A DNA stretch of 64,000 nt from Ustilago trichophora (lineage: Eukaryota; Basidiomycota; Ustilaginomycetes; Ustilaginales; Ustilaginaceae). Under the pieces are notes generated by a model that did not search any database, was not told the origin of the DNA, and worked only from the letters and a program-made list of their open reading frames with translations. Shown here piece after piece: positions 30,917 through 41,959 of this stretch (positions are counted from its first letter, which is position 1; every line of letters begins with the position of its first letter). Location: NCBI GenBank assembly GCA_900323505.1, contig OOIN01000007.1, forward strand, positions 186,001 to 250,000, written 5' to 3'. Position numbers and translations under genes: made by a program.

Positions 30917-31562
30917 GCTGGGCTTGATGTTGGCTGTGTGAACTAGCCAAACGACAGATCGAACCCAGGCGTGGTACCTCTTAAGCTCGACTCTTGGGTT
31001 GGCTTGTAGTTTGATCCGACTCCAGTGTCGATGCTAGCGTCAGGAATTGGAGAACGGGAGACCACTTGATGTTGAAAGGAGACAGAAACAGAGAAGCAAT
31101 GCAGCACACCATGAAGCGCACGAGCATTCTCGCTGCCAACAACACTCTCAGACGCTCCGATTTCCGAGCTTCGAGGAATTAAACAAAAAAGCAATTGCAA
31201 AAAGGCAGCCAAAGAAATTAGCAAGAAAAACGATTCCAAGGCAATTATTAATAATTTTCGGCCAGAAATTCGACTCTCTCGACGCGTCGCCCAACCCAAC
31301 CTCGAACAACTGGAAAAGGGTCTCGAGGGTTCGGAAGGATCAATTCATCATCTTGACCTCTTCGTCGACCGTACTACCTTCCATCGCCTCTACCTTCACC
31401 TATCTATAATTAACCCTACCCTACCAAAACCGGAAGCATCACCGGAAGAACTTAGACAACACGGTCAACGGATTCGGACAACATCGAAAAACAAGACTCT
31501 CCCTCATACACAAGAACAGATACTAACTTGTTCACCATAGACGGCGCGGTTACCCCAGGACA
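30917..31562. other. Divergent region between CFT1 and the WW-domain gene, with a probable 5'UTR intron end
   Basis: A shared 646-bp upstream region. Near 31517 there is a perfect TACTAAC branch site followed by TTCACCATAG ending at 31530-31541, so the WW gene probably has a 5'UTR intron; its donor was not fixed (only weak candidates upstream). No coding gene is supported. Confidence 0.5.
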
Positions 31563-33347
31563 ATGCTCGAGGAGGAAGAAGCCATCGATTACGGAGAGGA
31601 TGAGCTGAGTGCTCCCGTTGTAGGACAAGATGAGGTGAGCTTGATGCTCGACGACGATGCGACTCCAGCCGCAAGTACTGGTGGGCAAGCAACGCCGGTT
31701 GTTGATCATGTTGGAAGCGCGACGCCTCCAGAAGGAGCTGATGTTGTGCAAGATCCCGCTACACCCGTGGAAGATGACATAGCTGCTCCTGCTGAAGAGT
31801 CTGCTGCTATGGATAAGGAAGCTGTGAAGGAGGGATCGTCGTCGTCCACGGCTGCTGCTGTTGCTCCATCAGCGGAAGAGAAGCTTGCCGAAGACACTGC
31901 TCCAAACACCGAGATCCCTCAGGAACAATCCGACGCGGCACCTTCTTCCTCCACCATCTGCGACAACAATAAGCCCACAAACAAGCGCAATGATACCAAT
32001 CCACGAGACCGCCGCAACGACAGAAAAAGCCAGAACCGAGACAACGATGCACTAGCTCCAGGCTGGATCCCCATCAAGTCTCGTTCTGGTGATGGTGAGG
32101 TATACTACTACAACGAGCGCACTGGCGAAAGCAGCTGGTCGAAACCCACCATATCCAGCGTATCTCGCAACGCCAACAACGCCAACCACAATCGATCTGG
32201 GCAATCCAATCCGAAAGCGACCGCTACCTCGACTGCAGGTCAACCAGGCGGCAAGAAGAAGAACAAGAAGAAGAAGAGCAAACGCGAGAGGGAAGCAGCC
32301 AAAGCCGATGTTGCAGCGGCGGCCAAAAAGGAGCATTCTTCACAGCAGCGTGGGCAGCAAGGAGGTGGTGGTGGGGGACGAACGAAGCAAGGCGGAGCAC
32401 AGAAGGGTGGAGAAGAATCTTCTAGGCCCAAGGATAGCGAGCAAGGATTTAGCATCAAAGGAGCTGCTCAACGCAAGATCGAGCCGACTGGCAAAGCTGC
32501 CGATGGGCAAGGGTCCAAACCGCAGCAGAGGCAAGGAGGAGATTCAAGTGGAGGTGGTGGAAAGCGTAAACGTGGAGGCCAGGGTAATGGTGGTGGTGGT
32601 GGGGGGCAAGATGGTGGGAAGGAGCGTGGAAAGGGTGCTGATTCGAATCCAAAAGGTGATGGTAATGTCAAGGCGAATGGTGCAGATGGGGAGGCAAAGC
32701 GACAGAGAACGGACCGAGATGTACGAGGCAAAGACAGTGGTTCAGCAACTGTATCTGCACGTACAGCAGCTTCGAGTTGGTCGGATGATACACCACGAGA
32801 CCGAAGGACCGCCGATACCTGGCGTCCTGGAGGTGACAGTGGTCGAACCGGATCAACCCGATATGCAGATGAAGGACGTTGGAGTGACAGACGAGAGCGA
32901 GACACGTCATCCGCATCCGCACACGGCTCCGATCGAAGAGACCGCGAGAGACGAGATATCGGTCGAGAACGTGAACGTCAACGTGAACGTGCCCAAGATC
33001 GCGAACGAGACGCCGACCAACGCAGAAACCCCGAAAAGTCGAAATCGAGCAACAATTCTTTGTCGCAACCTACTACCACCCCTCATGGCGGCGGCGGTCG
33101 TGGTGGTGGTGGTGGTGGTGGTGGTAAGGGCAACGATGGAAGGAAATCAAATGCAAACGGAAACGACAAAAATGGACGTACACCAAAAGAAGATGGAAAA
33201 AATCCTCAATCCCAACAGCAACAGCGAAAAAGTGGATCCAAAGCGAGCGCCATCAATTCGACCAATTCGCAAAACAAACGTCAATGGGGGGGTGCAACTA
33301 CTACCATCGCCGGTAGTGGTGCTTCCAATCAGGAACCATCGAGCTAG
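31563..33347 (+). CDS. WW-domain protein with Arg/Gly-rich low-complexity tail, probably RNA-related
   Basis: A 594-residue protein in one exon. It begins with an acidic motif (EEEEAIDYGEDEL), followed by Ala/Pro/Glu-rich sequence. A single WW domain lies at about 165-194 (PGWIPIKSRSGDGEVYYYNERTGESSWSKP), with both signature Trp residues, the Tyr-Tyr-Tyr strand and the final Pro. WW domains bind Pro-rich peptides, often in splicing factors or the RNA polymerase II tail. The rest is highly charged: a KKKNKKKKSKRERE patch, Gly/Gln-rich stretches, an Arg-Asp/Arg-Glu repeat region (about 455-500) and a polyglycine block near 515. This composition resembles splicing or RNP-associated proteins, but the family is not recognised. 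The ATG at 31563 follows the putative leader intron. Confidence 0.75.
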   Translation: MLEEEEAIDYGEDELSAPVVGQDEVSLMLDDDATPAASTGGQATPVVDHVGSATPPEGADVVQDPATPVEDDIAAPAEESAAMDKEAVKEGSSSSTAAAVAPSAEEKLAEDTAPNTEIPQEQSDAAPSSSTICDNNKPTNKRNDTNPRDRRNDRKSQNRDNDALAPGWIPIKSRSGDGEVYYYNERTGESSWSKPTISSVSRNANNANHNRSGQSNPKATATSTAGQPGGKKKNKKKKSKREREAAKADVAAAAKKEHSSQQRGQQGGGGGGRTKQGGAQKGGEESSRPKDSEQGFSIKGAAQRKIEPTGKAADGQGSKPQQRQGGDSSGGGGKRKRGGQGNGGGGGGQDGGKERGKGADSNPKGDGNVKANGADGEAKRQRTDRDVRGKDSGSATVSARTAASSWSDDTPRDRRTADTWRPGGDSGRTGSTRYADEGRWSDRRERDTSSASAHGSDRRDRERRDIGRERERQRERAQDRERDADQRRNPEKSKSSNNSLSQPTTTPHGGGGRGGGGGGGGKGNDGRKSNANGNDKNGRTPKEDGKNPQSQQQQRKSGSKASAINSTNSQNKRQWGGATTTIAGSGASNQEPSS

Positions 33348-33500
33348 ATGCACTCTTGCCAGTTGTGACCTTTTTTTTTTTTTCTACGAGGGTAGAATGT
33401 CGATGAAATCTATTAGGGGTTTTTTTCTTTTCTGGTCTGTGTCTATGCAAGAAAGTTTGTGATTGTTGCAATTATGTCGACTCTTGAGGGTTAAGGCTTT

Positions 33501-34466
33501 TTAGACCAGCCATCCAGAGAAGACGGTATTGCTGCTGGCTTTGGAGCGAATTTGGTGTGAAACTTGAGATGGATCCCTAGGCCACTGTAGGACGAATCGA
33601 TCGACAAAGGGACGTATCAATTTTGCTGTTAGGGAGAAGCTGTCTACCCTTGCAAATGATTCGACATAGATCAGTTTGGGCGATTGCAATCCGAGTACCT
33701 ATTGCATCCCATTTCACACCCCCGTCCAATTCCCCATTAGGGCGTAAGAGGTTTGCATTAGTTATCCAATATTTCTTTGCTAATACTGTAATGTGGAGAG
33801 TTGGGAAAACTGACTTACTCGAAGAGTCCAAACCGCAGCCACGATGGGAACACATGTTCCTGGACCATTCATCAGTATTACATCTGCCAGGATCCTTTTC
33901 TCTTTTCCTTTTGACTGTATGAGAGGTCGTAGTGCTATATGATGAATGCAGAATGCGATACTCGTTGCCAGGGTGAGAGGTGTGGTGAGAAAGGTTTGAT
34001 GGACTTTTCTTGCTCTTGGGATTTGGATTACTTTGGGCAACGATTCGGTTGAGGATGAGGAGGGGAATAAGTTGCATTCGAGTTGTTTCGCCTTTTCAAG
34101 GCTAAATTGATCGCCTGAAGAGACAAGGTAGATGCGTTGGGTATATCTTTGGATGGGAAGGGCGGATACGAGTTGGAGAAGTTCGGTGGTATGTCCTCCT
34201 GAGCCTAGGAAGACTGCTACGGTTAGATGATTGGGATGGTTGGATTTGCGAGAGAGGATCTGTGAGGTTTTACTTTGAACTCGAGCTGGTAAAATATACC
34301 ATATTCTCAGCAGTAGGACAAGTGCGATGGAGAGGAGAGTCAAGATGAGGCGTAGAGAAGGCAAAGGTGGAATGAGATATAAGAGGAGACTAGGTGGTAA
34401 AACCTTGTTGATGGGCTGTTGAAGATGTAGCTTTGCCGCCTCGAAGTTTTGGGCGATTTCGTCCAT
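33501..34466 (-). CDS. ALG14: ALG14, membrane subunit of UDP-GlcNAc transferase (two exons)
   Basis: ALG14 anchors the catalytic ALG13 at the ER membrane; together they add the second GlcNAc to dolichol-PP-GlcNAc in N-glycan assembly. Exon 1 is 33819-34466 and exon 2 33501-33698, with a 120-nt intron (CGA|GTAAGT...AATAG|GTACTC), giving 281 residues. A hydrophobic anchor lies at about 37-58, the GSGGHTTEL motif at 88-96, ILMNGPGTCVPI near 200, and after splicing RVLGLQSPKLIYVESFARV, which completes the family's conserved core. It ends with DRFVLQWP and a short tail ending GWLV, as in other ALG14 proteins. Without the splice the frame would run into an unrelated sequence. Fungal ALG14 is usually 200-300 residues. 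Confidence 0.93.
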
Positions 34467-35492
34467 GTTGACTTTAGGAAATTATGCTCGCAGAGAATCG
34501 AGTCAATATTGTAGAACGGAGGATGTTACCGAAGTTGCCATCACTCTGCTAAACAACCATGGATGAAGTGTTGTTGAGGAAACGCTCAAGCCAGCAAAGA
34601 GGAACAGTTCAGGGTCCAGTTTACCCGAACTTCCGACTCCCGAATTTGCCAAAGCCTCTCGTGTTGGATCCTACAATTCAAACAAATGGGAGTTTTTTTT
34701 CCCACTCGAGGCGTGAAAGACCGATCTGCACGCGCATCTGTCAGACATGCGAAATAAGGAGAAGCTCGTTTCGATGGGCCGGGACATTGACCTTCCTCAT
34801 CGGCCCCTCTCTCTGTCTAATCGGAAATCACAATCATTCGGGCACCACTTTCGTGTGGCATGCCAACATGATCTGGCCCCCCGAGACTACAGTGTGTTTG
34901 ATCTTGAACTGCTTTCATAGGGTCGAGATCCTTTTGACGTAAGCTCTGGAAACGCGTACTGCTGGACTGTACTGTATCTGCCTCGTCGAAGCTCAATGGG
35001 CCATTCGGGACAATAGCAGCTGCGAGATTAAGCAAAGCAGGTGCTCACATCTTGTGCTTACAACTGCAGCAGTTGCAATCCAGCTCAGCCGGCCGCCCAA
35101 GGGGAAAGAAAGAGGAAACAGGATCTGCAACGGCTTCTTGGTGATTTTTTGACTCTTGTTTGCTAAGCGATGCAGGCATGCATTTTTGGCCCAAACCATT
35201 TGGCTGGGTCGCAAGTGCTGTGCATGTCTGTGTGAGAGAGAGAGAGAGAGAGTATGCCTTCTGTAGTTTTGGTCGCAGTTCAGGCACAACTTATTTCGAA
35301 ACCGTGGCAGGAGGCGGAGTTACAGTACAACCAGAATTCAGATTTTGCTTAAAGAGGTGAGACAGAGTGGGCGAAAAAGAAAAAGAAAAAAAAAAGCAAG
35401 CAGCATCGCCAGCAAACATCATGCATGCTGAGCTGATGCAAACACGACTTGACCAAATCCACCCTTGCTTGCTAGTAAACCCATTCTCCATC

Positions 35493-35530
35493 CTGTACTG
35501 TACTATACTGTACTTTACTGTATTGTACTC
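35493..35530. repeat. Degenerate TACTG-type repeat cluster
   Basis: Six or seven near-copies of TGTAC/TACTG in tandem (ctgtactgtactatactgta then tttactgtattgtactc). It belongs to the same motif family as the runs at 8525 and 36666. Confidence 0.8.
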
Positions 35531-36490
35531 CCAACCGATTCGTTGTAGGCCAGACTCATTTATGGCATGTAGCTTTTAGCATGTGTTCAGAGCTGGAAGA
35601 TATAGACTTTTTTGGCTCTCTCTGAAGCTGAAGTTTGCGCGAGGCGTGATATCAGTCATTGGATTGGCATTGTGCATATGGTCGACGAGAGTGAGTCTTA
35701 TCTTGGAAACATCAAAAGTGGGACCATCTGCAGCCTGACCTAAGAGCGAGGTTGCGCGTGCATCCTGTTCGAATGTGCTTCACCACACGAGAGAGAGAGA
35801 GAGACAGACCGACAAGCTGTGGTCAATCTTTTTTTGAAAACAAAAAAGAAAAGAAAAAAAAAAGAAAGAAAGAAAAAGGTCGGGTTCGATGCCGACTGCC
35901 GTTGACGTGCGCATCGGCGAGACAAAGTGGGCTCAACTGTTTTCCAAGCGTACACGAGGCTTTTTGTTGTGTGATTGCTAACCTTGCAATGAAAAGCCCG
36001 ATTTCAATTTCTCGATCGAAGCATGTCGCCAAACGCTGTCAACGTGGCAAGAATCAAAAGAGCAGTGTGTTGTGACAGTTGCACAATTGTATACTGTTGT
36101 GAACAAAGCATCGCAGGGGTTGCACTCGATTCATACAGTACAATCTCTTGAATTTATCAAGCAAGCTACAAGGATGGTCTAGGTTGCATGTCATGGGCAA
36201 GCACAAGCGCATCAATAGGCGCGCTGAGTATCAAATTCTTTTGGCTTATGCTAAGCAACGCCAATCCGTCGGTTCGTGCTGCTTTACCAAAGCCCTTTTT
36301 TGAAATAAAAATAAAAATGAAACTTGGTAATGAGATGAGGACCTTCTTTTGACATACTGTACTGTACCGTACTTGGTTCATCTCGACTTGTTTTCCTTTT
36401 TGTTTGCATAGCTGGAAGCTTGCCGTTGCAACTGAACAACCGGCTACTGGTCGTATCTTGTAACCGTGCCTGAGAGTCGAATATAAAAAA

Positions 36491-36512
36491 AAGAGAGAGA
36501 GAGAGAGAGAAT
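36491..36512. repeat. (GA)n microsatellite
   Basis: About nine to ten GA dinucleotides, directly after an A-run. Similar GA tracts occur at about 35237 and 35789 in the same intergenic region. Confidence 0.85.
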
Positions 36513-37659
36513 TCGAGAAAGAGAAAGGGAAAGAGGGTCAGATAAGGTAAAACTGCGACGAAGTTACTGGATTGACTGTTTTAGTTTTTTTGGCGCGCGT
36601 AACTGTACTGTATATGGCTGATTGGATTACCTTAAGGCACATCTCTGTGTCTCGCTCACTACTGACCGTACTGTACTGTACCAGCTTGTCTGTGACGCAC
36701 TTGTCGCCCTACTCTACTCTATTTGCTCAGCCAGCAGCAGCATCAGCAGCATCAGCAGCATCAGCAGCCAACAGAGCCTCAGATCCGTTGTTCTCCTCCT
36801 CCACCGTCAACCTAGACGCTCTTGTGCGAGTACCGACTCTCGCTTAGCACATTTTCTATTCTCTACCTCTCTCACTTACCACAACCTAAGCGCTCTCTGG
36901 AATTGGACAGACACTTGAACCTCGCTCGCCCGCCTCCAAGCTCCGTCTCTTCCATTCACCACACATTCACACATCCACACACAGCTTTGCTTTGCTCACC
37001 TACCCACTAGTTACGCACCCATTCGTGTCTTCTCCGCGCTTACCACAGCACACCACAGTCTCGACCCATCCTTGGCTGCTAATCGCTGCCCTAAGCTCTT
37101 ACCAACCACTCACATCACCTTTCCAACTGCACTGTTGCAGCTTCCTTGGCATCACCCACTTCTCCACACCATCCTACACCTACCGCCACCCTCCATCTTG
37201 CATACCTTTCGCAGCTTCCACTTCATCACCAGGGTCTACTCGCCAGCTTCATCACCCGAAACATCATACCCGCCTCAACCTCCCTACTGTTCTTCAGCAG
37301 ACAGCCTCACACCTTTTGGCACAGCTGATCTTCTTCATTGGGCATTCTTCTTCTTCCCCTTCAATCGTCCCAGCACCATCGATTCTATCATCTTCTCATA
37401 AGCTTCACCGCTTTCCAACTCGACAACTTGTCCATAGCTTCAACTCAAGCCATAGGCCACCTCGTCGCCGACGTCGATACCTTTATCATCTGCGGCTCGC
37501 CAGCACAGTTCTTGACGACTTGACTCTTGACCATCTCATCTCCAGCACCAGCAAACAGGAAACATCATCCTACCACAGGCGCTCGTCGCCCCATCATCAC
37601 TCGCCATTCTTTCTTACACCGGCCACTCGCCTTCTCGTCTTGAGCATGTCGAATCCAAC

Positions 37660-40600
37660 ATGAGCGCAGCATCAACACAACATCCTCACTCCGCCTGCAA
37701 CACTGGTTGCACCTCGCCTGGCCAACAGCCACACACTGGCTCCTCCTCCGGCGGTCGCAGTCGTCATCACAGTCCTGCCTCCTCCACCGCTCAGGATCAT
37801 CAAGTGACATTGCCTCGACAATCCTCACAATCCTCTGCTTCACAATCAGAAACAACAATGCGTCTCTCTTCCGTCGAGTCCAATCGGTCTCATCGCCCGC
37901 CCTCCGGCAACACCGCACACGACGCCGAAATGGGATCATCACCATCTGCTCATACCTACGCTCCGGCAGATTTGACAGATTCCGATGCGCAACCGCAGTC
38001 GCACCTTCCCACCGCAGGGCCATCTGCAGTGGGCGGAGCTGCATCCAGTGCCAGCACACAACCGTCTGCCTCTTCTGCAGCAACAGCACCACCACCACCA
38101 CAGCCACCGTCATCGCAGCATCACCAACAGATCCGACTGCCCACAGCCGCACAACGTCGACGTGCCCGTGAACTTGCCACCGTCCTCTTGACATTGGCCA
38201 CCTGTCATGGCTGCTCTCGCCCAGTTCAGGATCCCGTGACGCTGCCATGCGGACACTCATCCTGTCTCCAGTGCATCAAAGATCGAGTCTTGCCCAGCGC
38301 CATCCCTTCCGAGAAAGACGTGCAACCTCTTCCTTGCCTCAGCCATCTTCCGCCTCGTCTTCCACTCAGCCCCATGACCGTCCCCTGCCCTTCGCATGGA
38401 TGCCCACGTTCTGCCATCGGCCGCGGCATCGGCGTATGGGCTGGTCATCAGCCTCGCTATGGTCTTGTTCCTACCTACACTGAGAGGCTTCCACTTGGAC
38501 CTGAAGACGTTGGACCAGGCGCACCTCCCATCGATGGCTTCGTCATGGGCGTCGCTGATCATCCTCTTCGACTCACCGTGATTGGCCCACAGACCCGATC
38601 CAAAGCGCATCTCTTTGCCGTGCCACCGCAAGGTGTCGAGCCTAGCACATCTTCTGCAGGTGCCCATCACCAGACCGCCGCCACCTTGCTGCCATCGCTC
38701 GCAACCAGCAACATGCTTCGCACAGACGTCACCCTCAGCAAAGCAGTCGCCATCCTCATACGATACGCCTCGTCGCCGCTACCTCGTCCACCTCGTCAAC
38801 GAAGAAGCCTTGCAGCCTCCAGCGGTCCGTCATCCGGAAGCAGCTCGAGATCACGGTACTCGAGGCGCAATGATGGTCGCAGCTATCACGATCAGTCGAG
38901 GCACTCTGGCACGGCTGCGGCAGCTCGAGTACGAGGTGCAGCACGTAGTCGTAGAGCCGCGGCTCAAGCTAGATCAGGCGCCCGCGGCCCTGTAGGTTCC
39001 ACTCGAACTTCAGCCGCGGGTCCATCTTCTGTTCGCCGAATTCTTCGACCTGATTCATCTCGAGCTGGAATGGGTATCTTTGGTCGCAACGAGTCAGACC
39101 TCGAAAGCGGCACCGTTGGAGGTGTGCGTGCGGCCTCTGAATCGGATGATGAGACACTCCGTCGAGAGGTCGATGGGTATGCGGACGACAGTGATGATCC
39201 CAGCGCCGATACCGAGGCCCAGGTAGCATCGTATCGCCGCAGCCTTGCTCGTAGTGTCCGTCTACACGCCGACCGTGAAGACGAGGACGACGAAGACGTT
39301 TGGACTGTTCATGCTGGCACCGATGACGAGCACACTGAAGAGGAGGACGACAGGCTCTGGCCCGATCACGTTGGTGGCGCCTTCTCTCGTCCTCCTCTTT
39401 CCACTACCGCCACACGTAGACGCGGTAAAGCTCGATTGAAACGTCGCCGCGGACGACGCAGTGACGATAGCATTTCCAGTGCTGCTTCCTTCAGGAGGGC
39501 CAATGCTGCTCACACCGAAGGCAAGGTCGCAAAACGAGAGCCAGCAGATGCTGTCGAGGAAGCTGCTGCGCGTCATTTGGATTCGGGTTGGAGCACGGAG
39601 GACTCTACTGCCAGCGCTGCTCATTTGAATGGCGAAAACAACGCGGAGTCGCTCGTGGATGCCGTGCGTCGTCGATGTCAGGCAAGGCATCTGCATGGCG
39701 GTGCCAGCACCGCCAGCGATGCCGACACCGATGTAGACGCAGCCAACGACCGCAACCGCGCCGTCGAAGCCAAGCACAGTCTCGCGCTGTCTTCCAAAGT
39801 TGGAGTCAACGGCGAGGCGCTCATCCAGACCGTGGCTACGTTGCATTCGGAGTTGGTCGAAGTGCTGGAATGTCAGCTATGCTACTTGCTGCTGTATGAT
39901 CCCCTCACTACACCCTGTGGTCACACCTTCTGCAAGTCTTGCTTCGCCCGTAGTCTGGACCACGGCGATCGGTGTCCACTGTGCCGTGCCGACATGCCCA
40001 ACTTTTCCTTCTTCCAGGATCATCGCCCCAACACGGCGCTTCTCAAGATTCTCACCTCTGACACGGCCACATTCTCGGACGAGGATGCGATGGATTCGGA
40101 TTCGACCCACGAAGCCAAGTATGCCGGCATCTCGATTGCCATGACTTCCAATGGCGACGGCGACCGTGTCAACGATGCAACTGGCACCAATCGTCACGCT
40201 GGCTACATCATCGATGATGACCCAGAATCCGCTCCGCACCACTACGGCTTTAAGCGTCTGTACGAGCAACGCAAGTGTGCGATCGAGCAAGAGGAACGCG
40301 AAGCCAGGCTGTCGACGCCCATCTTTGTTTGCACGCTCGCTTTTCCCGGTATGCCTACCATCCTGCACATTTTCGAGCCACGATACCGTCTCATGGTGCG
40401 TCGCTGTCTCGAGAGTGGCAATCCGCGTTTCGGCATGGTGCTGCCTTCGAGGACCAACGGCGGTACAGAAGAGTATGGGACCATGCTCGAGATCAAGTCG
40501 GTGCAGATGCTCGCCGATGGACGTAGCATGCTCGAGACGGTGGGCTCGTATCGTTTCCGTCTGCTTGAGAAGGGTTCGTTGGATGGATATACGGTGGGAA

Positions 40601-41310
40601 GGGTAGAGCGCGTGGATGACATTTCGCTCGAGGAAGAGGCGGAGCTCGAACGAGCTGTGCTTTTGCGACGTAGGGAGTTGGAGCGTAAGAAGGCGGCCGA
40701 AGAGGCAGATCGTCCTCGTGCCTGTCCTATGGCTCCATCGTCTTCAGCACCCGTGCCAACTCCAACGAATGGTGAGGATCAACAGCAGCCATCTGGCGCC
40801 GTTGGTTCTGCGCGACCCGAAATGTCGCGTGCCGAAAGCGAAGCTCTGTCCATTTATCGTACTTCTCCTTCCTCGTCCGAACACCACCACCAGCACTCCC
40901 AGCCCACCAGCGAGCCCGGCCCCGCAGAGCCCATCCAATCCAATGTCAACGTCTCCGGCTCCGGCTCCGACTCTGGCGAAGAAACCGAGATGAACCCGTT
41001 CAAACCGGTTCCCGCCGAACCGTCCATCGGCGAACTGACCGAGATATGCACCTCTTTCATCGAGACCCTCCGTTCCGGTTCAGCACCTTGGCTTCTCTCG
41101 CGTCTCAATCACACCTATGGACCCATGCCTTCCGCAGACGAAGTCGAAAGACTGGGTTATTGGATGGCCCTGGTCATGCCCATTGATGAGCATGAAAAGG
41201 CTAAACTTTTACCCATCCGAAGTCGAAGATTACGACTCTGTCTGGTGGTACATTGGATCGAACAGTTGAGACAGAGTTGGTGGTTTAATTCTGGCTGCAC
41301 TGTTTCCTAG
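37660..41310 (+). CDS. LONRF-like RING and LON-substrate-binding-domain protein
   Basis: A 1216-residue protein in one exon with the layout of animal LONRF ubiquitin ligases: a RING-like motif at about 182-260 (CHGCSRPVQDPVTLPCGHSSCLQC, with a long insertion before a later CPSHGC pair), a disordered Arg/Ser/Asp region, a canonical C3HC4 RING at about 737-775 (CQLCYLLLYDPLTTPCGHTFC...CPLCRADM) followed by the usual NTALLKIL, and a LON_substr_bdg domain from about 885 (IFVCTLAFPGMPTILHIFEPRYRLMVRR). The LON domain is split by about 90 Ser/Pro-rich residues (around 1015-1105), after which helices ending in LVVHWIEQLRQSWW close the fold. No tetratricopeptide repeats were seen. It is expected to act as an E3 ligase; substrates are unknown. 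The ATG at 37660 is the first in frame. Confidence 0.85.
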   Translation: MSAASTQHPHSACNTGCTSPGQQPHTGSSSGGRSRHHSPASSTAQDHQVTLPRQSSQSSASQSETTMRLSSVESNRSHRPPSGNTAHDAEMGSSPSAHTYAPADLTDSDAQPQSHLPTAGPSAVGGAASSASTQPSASSAATAPPPPQPPSSQHHQQIRLPTAAQRRRARELATVLLTLATCHGCSRPVQDPVTLPCGHSSCLQCIKDRVLPSAIPSEKDVQPLPCLSHLPPRLPLSPMTVPCPSHGCPRSAIGRGIGVWAGHQPRYGLVPTYTERLPLGPEDVGPGAPPIDGFVMGVADHPLRLTVIGPQTRSKAHLFAVPPQGVEPSTSSAGAHHQTAATLLPSLATSNMLRTDVTLSKAVAILIRYASSPLPRPPRQRRSLAASSGPSSGSSSRSRYSRRNDGRSYHDQSRHSGTAAAARVRGAARSRRAAAQARSGARGPVGSTRTSAAGPSSVRRILRPDSSRAGMGIFGRNESDLESGTVGGVRAASESDDETLRREVDGYADDSDDPSADTEAQVASYRRSLARSVRLHADREDEDDEDVWTVHAGTDDEHTEEEDDRLWPDHVGGAFSRPPLSTTATRRRGKARLKRRRGRRSDDSISSAASFRRANAAHTEGKVAKREPADAVEEAAARHLDSGWSTEDSTASAAHLNGENNAESLVDAVRRRCQARHLHGGASTASDADTDVDAANDRNRAVEAKHSLALSSKVGVNGEALIQTVATLHSELVEVLECQLCYLLLYDPLTTPCGHTFCKSCFARSLDHGDRCPLCRADMPNFSFFQDHRPNTALLKILTSDTATFSDEDAMDSDSTHEAKYAGISIAMTSNGDGDRVNDATGTNRHAGYIIDDDPESAPHHYGFKRLYEQRKCAIEQEEREARLSTPIFVCTLAFPGMPTILHIFEPRYRLMVRRCLESGNPRFGMVLPSRTNGGTEEYGTMLEIKSVQMLADGRSMLETVGSYRFRLLEKGSLDGYTVGRVERVDDISLEEEAELERAVLLRRRELERKKAAEEADRPRACPMAPSSSAPVPTPTNGEDQQQPSGAVGSARPEMSRAESEALSIYRTSPSSSEHHHQHSQPTSEPGPAEPIQSNVNVSGSGSDSGEETEMNPFKPVPAEPSIGELTEICTSFIETLRSGSAPWLLSRLNHTYGPMPSADEVERLGYWMALVMPIDEHEKAKLLPIRSRRLRLCLVVHWIEQLRQSWWFNSGCTVS

Positions 41311-41959
41311 AGATTTACGGTTGATGTAGAGTACCGCGTTTCCCGATGTCTTTCTCTTCTTCTTCTTCTTCTCTCTTTTAATGTGTTGAGTGAAATCATA
41401 GTTTTTTTTTTTTCATTCGAAAGTCATGGCATCGCATGTTTTGACAAGTTGAAGAAGGGGGCTTAGTGACGAGTTAAGGAGGTCATGTGAGAGTGTGGCA
41501 CCAGTTTTCTACAAGGTATGTATGATGTGGTATGGATGAGGAGGAAGAGTAAGTGGGTGTCTGTGTGTCACGGGAGGTGGCGGAGCGGGGACTTTTTTTT
41601 TGACAAAATAGCCGACGGTGGGCATAAAAATCAAGTCGGCCGATAAATTCTTTGTTTCTTTTCGTTTTTTTGGCATTTCGAGGCACTTTTTCAGTGTGTC
41701 TCCTCCACATGATCTCATCTCGACCATCCAACGGCAATTCGGCATTCGTAAGCGTCCTCTTCTCTCAACTCCCTATATATCCCCCTTAACCTTTATCCTC
41801 TTCTTGCATTCTCTCTTTCTTCATCTACTTACCTTTTCTTTACCGTTCTTACCGTTCGACCTTGCACACGCGTCATAGTGGCGTGTTTCAACAACAGTCA
41901 AAATAGGCGCGCTTTTCTCATCTATCCCTAATTGGGCCAATCTCGAAGAATCTCGCAAA
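41311..41959. other. LONRF-like 3' flank and glutaredoxin promoter
   Basis: Tandem intergenic DNA of 649 bp. The left side has T-runs after the stop codon; the right side is pyrimidine-rich (ctcttcttgcattctctctttcttc region, 41800-41860) before the glutaredoxin leader. No further gene is seen. Confidence 0.5.

Larger units (their letters stand above)
34467..37659. other. 3.2-kb region without a convincing gene, rich in short repeats
   Basis: It lies between the ALG14 start and the LONRF-like start. The left part (34.6-36.6 kb) holds short ORFs on both strands that do not look protein-like. TACTGTAC-like motifs occur at about 34966, 35493-35528, 36132, 36355-36373, 36602 and 36666-36681, and GA microsatellites at about 35237, 35789 and 36492. 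From about 36.7 kb the sequence becomes CT/CA-rich, as in a long leader for the LONRF-like gene. Confidence 0.5.

Noticed and set aside
31400..33750. Telomerase RNA template (CCCTAA/TTAGGG-like)
   Set aside because: Only single partial units (ttaaccctacc near 31410, ttaggg near 33738) occur; no stretch of one and a half telomere repeats was seen.
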